Notes: generated by a model from the sequence alone, not told the origin. Shown: positions 25,841 to 33,847, counted from the stretch's first letter. The stretch is 64,000 nt of DNA from Paenibacillus naphthalenovorans (GCF_900099895.1 NZ_FNDY01000016.1:1-64000); one strand, 5' to 3'. Translations and numbers: made by a program.

Positions 25841-25890
25841 CATTTCGCGCCTGACTCACCCCGTTGTCGCTGGATGCCGGGCGCGAAATG
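25841..25890 (+). terminator. long hairpin after the DUF72 gene
   Basis: CATTTCGCGCC (25841-25851) pairs perfectly with GGCGCGAAATG (25880-25890) around a 28-base loop. It begins 3 bases after the stop codon but lacks a T tract. Confidence 0.5.
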
Positions 25891-25896
25891 TTACGA

Positions 25897-25925
25897 TTGA
25901 CAAATCAGGGAAGCAGATTCATAAT
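25897..25925 (+). promoter_or_regulatory. promoter of the cation-efflux gene
   Basis: TTGACA (25897-25902), a 17-base spacer and CATAAT (25920-25925). The metal-type operator begins 5 bases later. Confidence 0.75.
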
Positions 25926-25929
25926 GAAC

Positions 25930-25949
25930 ATATGAATAATTGTTCATAT
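25930..25949. promoter_or_regulatory. zinc-type ArsR/SmtB (CzrA) operator
   Basis: ATATGAATAATTGTTCATAT is an almost perfect palindrome of the 12-2-12 form bound by SmtB/CzrA-type metal sensors, whose sites contain TGAA...TTCA. It sits at the transcription start of the CDF gene, so an ArsR-type repressor encoded elsewhere would keep the gene off until zinc or cobalt rises. Confidence 0.65.
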
Positions 25950-26023
25950 ATAAGTAAAACAAACCCATGTTATGGCATATAATAATAGAACTTGCTGATT
26001 TGCGCAGTCAGGGGGAATGCATC

Positions 26024-27010
26024 TTGTCTCAATCAAGCAGTCATCATCACGGACACCATCACCAACACGATCACCATGACCACCACGGCCATCATCACCA
26101 TCACCATCGTCATGATCATGCCCGCGATGGCAATAAGAAAGGGCTCATCCTCGCCTTGATCATTACCACGAGCATCATGCTTCTCGAGTTTTTCGGAGGG
26201 CTTGTGACGGGAAGTCTGGCGCTGCTCTCCGACGCCGGCCATATGCTGAGCGATGCGGGATCGCTGCTTCTCAGTCTGGTAGCGATCAGCTTTGCGGCGA
26301 GACCGGCCACCTCCGGCAAAACCTATGGCTTTTACCGGGTCGAGATTCTAGCGGCGCTGTTCAATGGCGTGACATTGTTCGTTATTGCCTTTTTTATTAT
26401 ACAAGAAGCCTATGGCCGATTTTTGGCCCCTCCTGAAATCGCCAGCGGATCGATGATGCTGATCGCCTCCGCGGGCCTGGCCGCCAACCTGCTGAGTGCC
26501 TGGGCCTTGATGCGTAAAGGCGACGTCCGCAACAACGTCAATCTGCGCAGCGCGTATCTGCACGTGATCGGAGACGCCTTGGGCTCTGTAGGCGCCATGG
26601 CCGCGGGGTTGGTGATGCTGCTGTTCGGCTGGTATGTAGCTGATCCGATCATCAGCGTGCTGGTCGCGCTGCTGATTTTGAAGAGCGCATGGGGAGTCAT
26701 TCGGCATGCGGTTCACATTCTAATGGAAGGGGCGCCTGCCCGTTTGAATTCGAAAGAGGTACAAAAGACCTTGGAGACCATAGACGGCGTGATCGATGTG
26801 CACGACCTGCATATATGGACCATTACCTCCGGGCTGGATTCACTAAGCTGCCATCTGCGTATCGAGGACGGCCGGGACAGCCAGCACATTCTGCAAAGCG
26901 CGATACAAATCATTGCATCCCGATTCCATATTCATCATACGACCATACAAGTAGAGGCTTCAGGAATTCTTCATGAGAGATGCGAGTATGAAAAAGGGGG
27001 AGGCCACTGA
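26024..27010 (+). CDS. cation diffusion facilitator, zinc/cobalt/cadmium efflux (CzcD type)
   Basis: 328 residues from TTG 26024, with GGGGG 8 bases upstream. The ATG at 26017 is out of frame. The first 35 residues are mostly histidine with aspartate, a cytoplasmic metal-collecting tail. Six transmembrane helices follow, with LLSDAGHMLSDAG in helix 2 and HVIGDALGSVG in helix 5 giving the His-Asp metal site of zinc-type CDF proteins. The C-terminal cytoplasmic domain (VHDLHIWTITSG) binds metal and dimerises. It exports zinc or similar ions in exchange for protons. The ArsR-type palindrome at the promoter agrees. Its TGA overlaps the ATG of a broken oxidoreductase remnant. Confidence 0.94.
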   Translation: MSQSSSHHHGHHHQHDHHDHHGHHHHHHRHDHARDGNKKGLILALIITTSIMLLEFFGGLVTGSLALLSDAGHMLSDAGSLLLSLVAISFAARPATSGKTYGFYRVEILAALFNGVTLFVIAFFIIQEAYGRFLAPPEIASGSMMLIASAGLAANLLSAWALMRKGDVRNNVNLRSAYLHVIGDALGSVGAMAAGLVMLLFGWYVADPIISVLVALLILKSAWGVIRHAVHILMEGAPARLNSKEVQKTLETIDGVIDVHDLHIWTITSGLDSLSCHLRIEDGRDSQHILQSAIQIIASRFHIHHTTIQVEASGILHERCEYEKGGGH

Positions 27011-27045
27011 TGGCCCGTGAATTCGACGTCTTTGTGGTTGGTTAG
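27010..27045 (+). pseudogene. remnant of a FAD/NAD(P)-dependent oxidoreductase start
   Basis: ATG 27010 overlaps the CDF stop (TGATG), has GGGGGAGG upstream, and reads MAREFDVFVVG before a TAG. That looks like the first beta strand of a Rossmann flavoprotein. The DNA just after (GGTTAGGGTCAGGCATGACC) would continue as GSGQA and then, after a frameshift, MT, close to GxGxAGMT, if TAG were TCG. A terminator follows within 25 bases. I read it as the leftover of a second gene in the CDF operon. Confidence 0.4.
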
Positions 27046-27063
27046 GGTCAGGCATGACCTTTG

Positions 27064-27110
27064 AAAGGCCGGAGATCGCTCCACCGCCAAGACCAACCAT
27101 GGCCTTTTTT
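27064..27110 (+). terminator. terminator after the CDF operon
   Basis: AAAGGCC (27064-27070) pairs with GGCCTTT (27101-27107), followed by more T residues. The 30-base loop carries further short pairings. Confidence 0.65.
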
Positions 27111-27126
27111 CCGAAAGCGGGTGATC

Positions 27127-27282
27127 TTATCGACGGGACCTTTTCTTAAGCCGTTCATTCCGGCATTCGCCGCATGCCGCCAAGGGTATATTTTTCAAGT
27201 ACATACTTTCTCCTGACGAACCCTGCCCAACTTCGGGAAAAGGCTTCTTCATTCGCATAAATTTCACCGTTTCTTCCCACAT
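27127..27282 (-). CDS. small hypothetical protein with a CxxC motif (tentative)
   Basis: 51 residues from ATG 27282. The C-terminal part reads LKNIPLAACGECRNERLKKR, a CGEC pair in a basic tail, and codon choice looks like that of neighbouring genes. No strong ribosome site is seen (only GGGTTGG). The frame stays open further upstream, so the start is uncertain. It lies alone on the minus strand between two plus-strand units. It could be a real small zinc- or redox-active protein, or chance. Confidence 0.35.
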   Translation of the reverse strand: MWEETVKFMRMKKPFPEVGQGSSGESMYLKNIPLAACGECRNERLKKRSRR

Positions 27283-27353
27283 TAACACCAACCCGATGCG
27301 ACCGTTCCTTAAGACCCGGTTGCAGGAACTGAGGGAGAAAGGAGGACCCGCGA

Positions 27354-27620
27354 ATGTCCCGTTACGATTCCAGCTTGCAGTCGCAAAATCCGATTTCGCA
27401 AGCACAAAACTCGGTGAAGAAGGCGCATAATGCCGTAAAGCAGGCAGAGTCGCATCCGTCCGGGCAGATGATTGAACAGGCCGAGGCAGCCGTGGAGAAG
27501 GCGCAACGGTCGATCGAGCAGGCGTCGCTCAGCCATAATCAAGAGCCGGTACAGCTGGCCGCCGACATGCTGGCTGAGGATGAAAGCTCTTTGCACAGTT
27601 TGAAGCCAATAGAGGAGTAG
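27354..27620 (+). CDS. small hypothetical helical protein
   Basis: 88 residues behind AGGAGG. The sequence (MSRYDSSLQSQNPISQAQNS, then VKKAHNAVKQAESH and EAAVEKAQRSIEQAS) is rich in Ala, Gln, Ser and Lys and predicts two or three amphipathic helices without hydrophobic core segments or cysteines. Repeated AQNSV/AHNAV/AQRSI heptad-like units suggest a coiled coil. Small polar helical proteins of this kind are common in spore formers, but I do not recognise the family. A terminator follows 6 bases after the stop. Confidence 0.75.
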   Translation: MSRYDSSLQSQNPISQAQNSVKKAHNAVKQAESHPSGQMIEQAEAAVEKAQRSIEQASLSHNQEPVQLAADMLAEDESSLHSLKPIEE

Positions 27621-27626
27621 CCGATG

Positions 27627-27651
27627 AAGCCGGGAACCGCCCGGCTTTTTT
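27627..27651 (+). terminator. terminator after the small helical protein gene
   Basis: AAGCCGGG (27627-27634) pairs with CCCGGCTT (27640-27647), then T residues. Confidence 0.88.
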
Positions 27652-28008
27652 CTTTTACTTCATGCTCATAGGTCAGCTGCGGTTATCTCTGATCCGGACG
27701 TATGTACCCATTACTTCCAGGTTGTGCGGATGGCCTGTACAAGCTTTGGCGGTATCGTGTGTTTCATCGCTTTTCCGGCACCTTCTATGCTACAATGACA
27801 GTAATTGGAATAGGCTGGAGTCCTGACGGGCACACCTTGTCTATATTAATCTCCGACGAAGCGTGTTGTCTTTTATGATTATTCTCCTGCGGATGGTCGA
27901 ATTTCCAGCTGCTGCACGTGGGTCACGGAGGAGCAGCTCGCCGAACAGCCTCATGCCGCAGGGTGTTTCGCTTCAAACTCGGAGTGAAAGGGAGACCAAC
28001 ATTCTGTT
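27652..28008 (+). other. 357-base region before the kinase-like gene
   Basis: No credible gene is seen. TGCTACAAT near 27788 looks like an extended -10 promoter element but lacks a good -35. GGGAGA at about 27990 is the only ribosome-site candidate for the next gene. No operator or RNA motif was recognised. Confidence 0.35.
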
Positions 28009-28692
28009 ATGGCGGATCATCTAGCGAAACCGTCGGAAGAGGAAAAAGCTTGCGGGAAACGGCAGCGGTGGATCGAACTCGTCGAATCGGAGCTTTTGCC
28101 CGGGCTGACGCTGACCAGCGAGCAGCCGCACAATCCGGTTGTCGTCCACAGGTACCCGAAGCCGTGGCGGCTGGTCGGGGCGGGGAATTATGCAGGGGTG
28201 TTTGCGCACCCCTCATATCCTGACCGCGTGGTGAAGGTGTATGCACCGGGACGTGAAGGCCTGGAAGAGGAAGCGGAGGTGTACAGGCGGCTTGGAAAAC
28301 ATCCGGCGTTCTCCGAATGCTTACACGTGGGAGATGTCTATCTGGTGCTTCGCCGGTTGAGCGGCGTTACGCTGTATGATTGCGTCCGGCGCGCCATCCC
28401 GATTCCGCGGCAGGTGATTGAAGATATCGACGACGCTTTGGCGTATGCCGTACAGAAGGGGCTCTATCCGCACGATGTCCACGGCAAGAATGTCATGATG
28501 AAAGACGGCCGGGGCATCGTGGTGGATGTCTCGGATTTTTTGCGCAAGGAGCCTTGTTCCATGTGGAACGACCTAAAAAAGGCATACGATCTGTTGTACA
28601 TTCCGCCGCTTCGCCGGGTGCCGATTCCTGAATTCATATTAAACGCCGTCCGGATCGGTTACCGGATGTGGAAAAAGCCGGCTCGTAATTAG
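28009..28692 (+). CDS. serine/threonine protein kinase-like protein
   Basis: 227 residues. Protein-kinase subdomains can be traced: a short glycine-rich loop GAGNYAGVF (about residue 57), the VVKVY lysine, EEEAEVYRRL (helix C glutamate), VYLVLRRLSG (hinge), YPHDVHGKNVMM as the catalytic loop (HDVHGKN in place of HRDLKPEN) and VVDVSDF as the DFG region (here VSDF). The HDxHxxN and D of the metal site are kept, as in atypical bacterial kinases such as those near YrzF. It is therefore probably an active small kinase, but its substrate is unknown. The start ATG 28009 has only a weak, distant GGGAGA. Confidence 0.7.
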   Translation: MADHLAKPSEEEKACGKRQRWIELVESELLPGLTLTSEQPHNPVVVHRYPKPWRLVGAGNYAGVFAHPSYPDRVVKVYAPGREGLEEEAEVYRRLGKHPAFSECLHVGDVYLVLRRLSGVTLYDCVRRAIPIPRQVIEDIDDALAYAVQKGLYPHDVHGKNVMMKDGRGIVVDVSDFLRKEPCSMWNDLKKAYDLLYIPPLRRVPIPEFILNAVRIGYRMWKKPARN

Positions 28693-28925
28693 GCGGACGA
28701 AACCGCGGCGGATTGGCCGCTTGTGAAATGACAATTTTCCTTTTTTGGCAGGAAAAACAAACTTGTCGGCGAAATGGTAATGAGGCGCCGATACGGCATC
28801 CGTCAATGGACGGAAGACGGGTCATTCTAAAAAGCGGGGCCAAACGGTTCGTAACAACCGTATATGAAAGCCTGCTACATGAACATGCGGCGTTCCGCAC
28901 AAGATAATACGTAGTACCGTTCGTA

Positions 28926-28959
28926 AGCATACCTTATGCTTGTGAAATTGAAAATTTCA
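28926..28959. promoter_or_regulatory. two palindromes upstream of dps
   Basis: AAGCATA-CCT-TATGCTT (28926-28942) is followed at once by GAAATT-GAA-AATTTC (28945-28959), ending just before the dps ribosome site. Neither matches PerR or Fur boxes. They may be operators or stabilise the mRNA 5' end. The rest of the 281-base gap 28693-28973 shows no gene. Confidence 0.4.
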
Positions 28960-28973
28960 AGGAGGATCCCCCG

Positions 28974-29414
28974 ATGTCCAAAAACTTAAACGAAGTGTTA
29001 AACACACAGATTGCGAACTGGAGCTTGCTGTATATCAAGCTGCACAATTACCATTGGTATGTCAAAGGCCCTCAGTTTTTCACGCTGCACGTAAAATTTG
29101 AGGAATTATATACCGAAGCTGCGCTGCATGTGGACAATCTGGCCGAGCGTCTGCTTGCGCTCAAGGGCCAGCCGGTAGCTACCATGCGTGAAATTTTGGA
29201 ACTGGCGACCGTACACGAGGCAACGGGGAACGAGAATGCGGAGCAGATGGTCCGCGCTATCGCCAATGACTTCAACACGGTGGCCGCGGAGCTGAAGGAA
29301 GGAATGGCGATTGCCGAGGCGGCGGACGATGAAACGACAGGCGATATGCTGCTTGCCATTCACAGCTCGCTGGAAAAGCATACGTGGATGCTGGAATCGT
29401 TTTTGGGCAAATAA
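28974..29414 (+). CDS. dps: Dps/MrgA family DNA-protecting ferritin-like protein
   Basis: 146 residues, normal for Dps. NYHWYVKGPQFFTLHVKFEELY carries the ferroxidase ligands at the dimer interface (His, His, Asp/Glu), followed by LHVDNLAERLLALKGQP, the Dps signature. The protein assembles as a 12-subunit shell, oxidises Fe(II) with H2O2 and stores it, protecting DNA. AAGGAGG lies 7 bases before ATG. It belongs functionally with catalase, the Fur-regulated iron importer and FhuF in this window. No PerR box was recognised upstream, but two palindromes are. Confidence 0.95.
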   Translation: MSKNLNEVLNTQIANWSLLYIKLHNYHWYVKGPQFFTLHVKFEELYTEAALHVDNLAERLLALKGQPVATMREILELATVHEATGNENAEQMVRAIANDFNTVAAELKEGMAIAEAADDETTGDMLLAIHSSLEKHTWMLESFLGK

Positions 29415-29427
29415 GGAGATCAAGCCA

Positions 29428-29462
29428 AGCGAACCTCTTCGGTCAGACGGGTTCGCTTTTTT
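29428..29462 (+). terminator. terminator after dps
   Basis: AAGCGAACC (29428-29436) pairs with GGTTCGCTT (29451-29459), followed by TTTT. Confidence 0.9.
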
Positions 29463-29511
29463 GTGCTTCGTTTGGGTATAATGGAAACAAAAGGGATGGA
29501 GGGGAACTCAT

Positions 29512-30702
29512 ATGTTCGGACGACCATCGGTCATTTTCTTAGGATTAGCATGCGTGCTTGCTTTTAGCGGCTGCGATGCCGCCCGCCAAACCGCTCCTTC
29601 GCCGGTAAACGAAAATCCCGCTGCTTCAAACGATTCGGCATCATCTCCCATTCCGTATAAACAGGAAATTATCGCCACCGGATTGGATATCCCATGGGAG
29701 ATTGAATTTGCACCGGACGGCCGTATCTTTTTTACGGAGCGCGGAGGTTCGCTGCGGCTGATCGATCAGGGAAAGCTCGTCGACGAGCCGGTATTCCGCT
29801 TTGACGACAAGCTGTACACCCAAGGGGAAGCGGGACTGCTCGGACTTGCGCTGGACCCGAAATTTAACGAGAACCATTATATGTATGCCTATCACACGTA
29901 CATGAATGGAAATCAACCGCTCAACCGGGTTGTCCGGCTGAAGGAGAGCGGAGGCAAAGCGACTCTCGACAAGGTGCTGCTGGACGGCATGCCGGGCAAC
30001 CGGATTCATGACGGCGGACGCATTAAATTTGGGCCGGACGGATTACTTTATGTGACGAACGGAGATGCTGCCTCCCCATCCGTGGCGCAGGATATTGGTG
30101 TACCCGCGGGCAAAATCCTCCGTATTCACCCTGACGGTTCAATTCCGGCGGACAATCCGTTCCCGGGCTCGCCGGTGTACAGTTTCGGTCACCGCAACCC
30201 GCAAGGTCTGGCGTGGCATCCGGAGACAGGACAGCTGTACAGCTCGGAGCACGGACAATCGGCGCACGATGAGATCAATCGGATTGAGCCGGGTGCCAAT
30301 TACGGATGGCCATTGGTTCAAGGCGATGAAACCGAGGCAAAGCCGGACAACAACCATACGGACAAGGCAGGTCCCGGACCGCTGATGAAGCCCATACTGC
30401 ACAGCCATACCGTCACTTGGGCGCCGTCAGGTATGACGTTTATCAGTCAAGGGCCTTGGAAAGGCCATTTGCTTGTTGCGAATCTTCGCGGCACGCAGGT
30501 GCTGCATGTGGTTCTGACGGAGGATGGCAAGGGCGTGCATGCCTCGGATGCTTTGCTCAAAGGGGAGTTTGGGCGCATTCGCACAGTAACCGAAGCGCCG
30601 GACGGTTCAATCTATATTTTGACTAATAACCGCGATGGCCGAGGGAATCCGAAGGACGACGATGATAAAATCGTTCGCTTCATTCCCGCTTTCAATAAAT
30701 AA
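29512..30702 (+). CDS. PQQ-type aldose sugar dehydrogenase-like lipoprotein
   Basis: 396 residues. A lipoprotein signal ends FSGC (cysteine about residue 21), then comes a Ser/Asn/Pro linker and a six-bladed beta-propeller of the glucose/sorbosone dehydrogenase family: IATGLDIPWEIEFAPDGRIFF, EAGLLGLALDP, NRIHDGGRIKFGPDGLLYV, FGHRNPQGLAWHP, EHGQSAHDEINRI and TWAPSGMTF. The histidine in HDGG and the YGWP loop are family-conserved. Members oxidise aldoses with bound PQQ and pass electrons to a carrier. Whether this cell makes PQQ is not known from the window, so activity is uncertain. GGAGGGG precedes the ATG. Confidence 0.9.
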   Translation: MFGRPSVIFLGLACVLAFSGCDAARQTAPSPVNENPAASNDSASSPIPYKQEIIATGLDIPWEIEFAPDGRIFFTERGGSLRLIDQGKLVDEPVFRFDDKLYTQGEAGLLGLALDPKFNENHYMYAYHTYMNGNQPLNRVVRLKESGGKATLDKVLLDGMPGNRIHDGGRIKFGPDGLLYVTNGDAASPSVAQDIGVPAGKILRIHPDGSIPADNPFPGSPVYSFGHRNPQGLAWHPETGQLYSSEHGQSAHDEINRIEPGANYGWPLVQGDETEAKPDNNHTDKAGPGPLMKPILHSHTVTWAPSGMTFISQGPWKGHLLVANLRGTQVLHVVLTEDGKGVHASDALLKGEFGRIRTVTEAPDGSIYILTNNRDGRGNPKDDDDKIVRFIPAFNK

Positions 30703-30726
30703 ACGGATGAGGATTGTGACTTAACC

Positions 30727-31926
30727 ATGCAAGAAGAGCTGTTGGAGCTAATCAAAAGACTGCTGGGTGAACGCTTGCTGATTCAAGCGACGCTCAGCCA
30801 GGTGCGCCGCCGCGACCCGAGCGGTAACGGGTGCACGAAGGTGACGGTCAAGCCGGTGGAGCTAAAAGGTGAGCTGAACTACCAGTTCAGCTCATTTTGC
30901 GGTCCGAAGGTGTTTCATGACAACCTGCGCCCGGAAGAAGCGGAAGCAAGGTTTGCCGAGCTGTTCGCGGAGCAATTCCGCCAAGGGCTTCTGCAGACCG
31001 GGGAGGCGGATTACCAGGTGCTGATCAGCAAAAAAGGCAAGACCGGCATTCTGAAGAAACCGCCGACCAAGCAAGCGGTCGCAGCCATCACCCATAACAG
31101 GAAAAAGAATTATGTCATCGAAGAAGGGGAGCCCGTTCCCTTTCTTGTCGAGCTTGGCATCATGAATGCAGAGGGAAAGGTGTTGGCGAAGAAATACGAT
31201 AAATTCCGTCAAATCAATCGTTTTTTGGAGATGATTGCTGACGTACTGCCTCATCTGCCGCAAGGGAGGACCTTGCATATGGTGGACTTCGGCTGCGGCA
31301 AATCGTATTTGACCTTCGCTCTCTACCATTACTTGAAGGTGATGCAGGGGATCGATCTGCGGGTTGTTGGCCTGGATCTTAAAGAAGATGTCATCAGCAG
31401 CTGCAGCGCGCTTGCCCAACGGCTCAGCTATGACGGCTTGCGGTTTTTGGTAGGCGACATCGCCCAATATGACGGGCTGCAGCAGGTGGATATGGTGGTG
31501 ACGCTGCATGCCTGCGATACGGCGACCGATGCGGCGCTGGAGAAGGCGGTCCGCTGGGGCGCTTCGGTGATTTTGTCGGTGCCCTGCTGCCAGCATGAGC
31601 TGTTCCGGCAGGTCCGCAGCGAGGTGCTGGGGCCGCTGCTTCAGCACGGAATCTTGAAGGAACGTTTCTCGGCGCTGGCTACGGATGCGATTCGCGCCAA
31701 GCTGCTGGAGCTTCTCGGCTACCGGACACAGCTGCTTGAGTTTATCGATATGGAACACACGCCGAAAAATATTCTCATTCGCGCGGTCCGCAGCGAGAAG
31801 CCGCTGCCGCCTGCGGAGCAGGCCAAGCTGGCGGAGAGCTATATCGCCTTCCGTAACTTTCTTCAGGCGGATCTTTATTTGGAGCGTGCGATGAAGCCGG
31901 AGCTGGCAGCCTTGCTGAAGTCATAG
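30727..31926 (+). CDS. SAM-dependent methyltransferase (Methyltransf_32 type)
   Basis: 399 residues. An N-terminal domain of about 150 residues, rich in basic residues (for example ITHNRKKNY), precedes a class I Rossmann methyltransferase core: MVDFGCGKSYLTFALYHYL (SAM-binding motif I, about residue 185), VVGLDLKEDVI (acidic motif II), VGDIAQYDG and MVVTLHACDTATDAAL. ILSVPCCQHEL contains a Cys-Cys pair typical of this family. The substrate is unknown; RNA is suggested by similarity to eukaryotic METTL25/TRM13-like proteins. The ribosome site is weak. It probably shares a transcript with the dehydrogenase 24 bases upstream. Confidence 0.82.
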   Translation: MQEELLELIKRLLGERLLIQATLSQVRRRDPSGNGCTKVTVKPVELKGELNYQFSSFCGPKVFHDNLRPEEAEARFAELFAEQFRQGLLQTGEADYQVLISKKGKTGILKKPPTKQAVAAITHNRKKNYVIEEGEPVPFLVELGIMNAEGKVLAKKYDKFRQINRFLEMIADVLPHLPQGRTLHMVDFGCGKSYLTFALYHYLKVMQGIDLRVVGLDLKEDVISSCSALAQRLSYDGLRFLVGDIAQYDGLQQVDMVVTLHACDTATDAALEKAVRWGASVILSVPCCQHELFRQVRSEVLGPLLQHGILKERFSALATDAIRAKLLELLGYRTQLLEFIDMEHTPKNILIRAVRSEKPLPPAEQAKLAESYIAFRNFLQADLYLERAMKPELAALLKS

Positions 31927-32032
31927 CCGGGTGGGCGGAGAAAAGAATCATCCGCTTCCGGCTGCTTGTATTACAATAAGACAATCCTACAAAGCATTCA
32001 TTCAAGAATGCATAAAATCGAGGTGCCGGGTT

Positions 32033-32950
32033 TTGGGGTATTTATTGCTGCTGCTGGCGACGCTGTCATGGAGCTTTGTCGGCATTTTGGTTAAATCAAC
32101 GACCGGTTTTGTGGATAGTACAACCATTGCCTTTGCCCGGTTTGCGTTTGGCATTGTGTTTTTGGGAGGTCTGCTGCTCCTGAAGGACCGCGCCTTGAAG
32201 CTGAGATTTAACATGAAGTGGATATGGATCGGGGCGGCAGGGAAATGCTGCAATTATTTATTTGAAAATATCGCCTTATCGATCGGTTATTCTTACGGCA
32301 ATATTCTGATCGGACCGATTCAGACGGTAATTTTGCTGGTGCTGTCGGCTTTCTGGTTTAAGGAACACGTATCGGTCAGAGGGTGGATCGCCGCGGCGCT
32401 TTGTATTGTCGGCGTCCTGTTGATCAGCTGGAACGGCCTCTCGTTATCCGAATTGCTCCAAGGCGGGATGGTGACCACGCTGTTGTATGGGCTTGCTGCT
32501 CTCGGTACGGCGTTTCACGTGCTGAGCCAAAAGGTGCTGATCAAGGAGATGGATGCAGGGAATATGAATTTCTCTGTCTTTCTGGTGTGCACGGTTCTGC
32601 TGGCGCTTCCGCTGCCCTGGACCTTTTCCTGGTCAGGCGAATTCAGCGCTTACGGCCTGCTGGCTCTGGTGCTGCTTGGGGTCATTACGGGGCTTGGCTT
32701 CTATTGGTTCTCACTCGCGCTCAAGCTGGTTTCTTTCCCCATTGCGGTCATCGTCAGCAACAGCTGGGTGCTCTTTTCGATTTTGTGGGCCTATTTGTTT
32801 TACCATGATCCGATTACGATCTATGTGATCGGCGGCGGAGGATTTTTTGTCGCCGGGCTGGTGCTGCTGAATTTGCCTCTTCGTTCGGCGGTGGAACGCC
32901 AGATATCCAGGAAAATGGCGGGGCCAAGCGGAGGGGCGGATGTAAGATGA
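32033..32950 (+). CDS. EamA/DMT-family transporter
   Basis: 305 residues from TTG 32033, with GAGGTG 7 bases upstream. Longer open-frame versions lack a ribosome site. Ten hydrophobic helices form two EamA repeats, starting LGYLLLLLATLSWSFVGILV, with the first repeat ending AFWFKEHVSVRGWIAAALCI and the second AYLFYHDPITIYVIGGGGFF. Proteins of this family move metabolites or drugs out of the cell, and the substrate cannot be told. The stop overlaps the ATG of the DNA glycosylase gene (ATGA), an unexpected but translationally coupled pair. Confidence 0.9.
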   Translation: MGYLLLLLATLSWSFVGILVKSTTGFVDSTTIAFARFAFGIVFLGGLLLLKDRALKLRFNMKWIWIGAAGKCCNYLFENIALSIGYSYGNILIGPIQTVILLVLSAFWFKEHVSVRGWIAAALCIVGVLLISWNGLSLSELLQGGMVTTLLYGLAALGTAFHVLSQKVLIKEMDAGNMNFSVFLVCTVLLALPLPWTFSWSGEFSAYGLLALVLLGVITGLGFYWFSLALKLVSFPIAVIVSNSWVLFSILWAYLFYHDPITIYVIGGGGFFVAGLVLLNLPLRSAVERQISRKMAGPSGGADVR

Positions 32951-33489
32951 AGGAGACTAATCAGCCTCGGGGGCCGCTTTTGACGGGATTTCCCCCGGTG
33001 GCCGATGAACGGTGCCGAATCCTGATACTCGGTTCCATGCCGGGGAAGGCGTCGCTTGACGTGGGGCAGTATTACGGGCATCCGCGCAATCATTTTTGGA
33101 GGCTTCTCTATGCGCTGCTGGACGGTGGCGCCCCGGAGCCTTCTTATGAGGCCCGGATTCGGTTCGCTTTATCGCGCCGGGTGGCGCTTTGGGACGTGTT
33201 GCGGTCATGCGAGCGCCAAGGCAGTCTTGATGCGGCGATCCGTCGGCCGGAAGCTAACGATTTTGAACGTTTTTATCAGCGCTGCCCGTATATTCGATTT
33301 GTTTTCTTTAACGGGAGCGCTTCGGAGCAGTTGTATCGGCGTTATGTGAAGCCTGTGGAGAAGGATGCCGCGCTTCGATGCTACAGGCTGCTGCCGTCGT
33401 CGAGTCCGGCCCGGGCAATGACGTTCAGCGCCAAGCTGGAGGCGTGGCAGCCGCTTCGGGAGGCCTGGTTAAGTGGAGCGGAAGGATAA
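32947..33489 (+). CDS. DNA-deoxyinosine (hypoxanthine) glycosylase, uracil-DNA glycosylase superfamily
   Basis: 180 residues. ILILGSMPGKASLDVGQYY followed by GHPRNHFW is the signature of family 6 hypoxanthine-DNA glycosylases: GSMPG replaces the GQDPY water-activating motif, and HPRN carries the catalytic asparagine. VALWDVLRSCERQGSLD and the later LLPSSSPA motif complete the active site. The enzyme removes deoxyinosine, formed by adenine deamination, from DNA. It overlaps the transporter gene by 4 bases. A strong hairpin at 33498-33533 ends the transcript. Confidence 0.9.
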   Translation: MKETNQPRGPLLTGFPPVADERCRILILGSMPGKASLDVGQYYGHPRNHFWRLLYALLDGGAPEPSYEARIRFALSRRVALWDVLRSCERQGSLDAAIRRPEANDFERFYQRCPYIRFVFFNGSASEQLYRRYVKPVEKDAALRCYRLLPSSSPARAMTFSAKLEAWQPLREAWLSGAEG

Positions 33490-33497
33490 AAGCAGGA

Positions 33498-33533
33498 CGA
33501 ACACCCGGATCGGCTATCCCACCCGGGTGTTCG
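33498..33533. terminator. bidirectional hairpin terminator
   Basis: CGAACACCCGG (33498-33508) pairs with CCGGGTGTTCG (33523-33533). It separates two convergent genes. A T-rich run follows on the plus side after 6 bases. Confidence 0.75.
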
Positions 33534-33537
33534 ACGC

Positions 33538-33687
33538 TTATTCTTTTTCTTTTTGCGTGGCGCCGATCAAATTTTTCGTGGTTTTGACGTTCTCTACCGT
33601 ATCGTTCACAAATTCCATGCTTTGATTTTCTGCTTCCGTAGATGCCGTTCCCTCATAGTTGCCTTGATGCTTTTTGTTCTCCGACAT
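33538..33687 (-). CDS. small hydrophilic hypothetical protein
   Basis: 49 residues from ATG 33687, with AAAGGAGG 8 bases upstream. The in-frame ATG at 33726 lacks a site. The sequence is polar (MSENKKHQGNYEGTASTEAE), has no cysteines and ends in a helix VENVKTTKNLIGATQKEKE. It resembles the small acid-soluble or intrinsically disordered proteins of spore formers in composition, but I cannot place it. Monocistronic. Confidence 0.7.
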   Translation of the reverse strand: MSENKKHQGNYEGTASTEAENQSMEFVNDTVENVKTTKNLIGATQKEKE

Positions 33688-33847
33688 GCGAGCGTCCTCC
33701 TTTCGCTTACCTGCTGCTGATTTCATGATTTAACGTGCTCCTCAATCTGGGAAAATATACTTCGGACCCGGTATCCCTTCCTTCCCGCATGGGAAAAAGG
33801 CTTCACGGGATACTAATCCGGAGACTTCGGTAAGGAGGTAGAAGACA

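Noticed and set aside
25967-26023. Longer N-terminus for the CDF protein (start at 25967)
   Set aside because: The added residues are not family-like and overlap the promoter-operator region. TTG 26024 has the ribosome site.
26036-26125. Repeat of CAC/CAT triplets as a possible CRISPR or tandem repeat
   Set aside because: It is simply the codons of the histidine-rich tail of the CDF protein. No spacer structure is present anywhere in the window.
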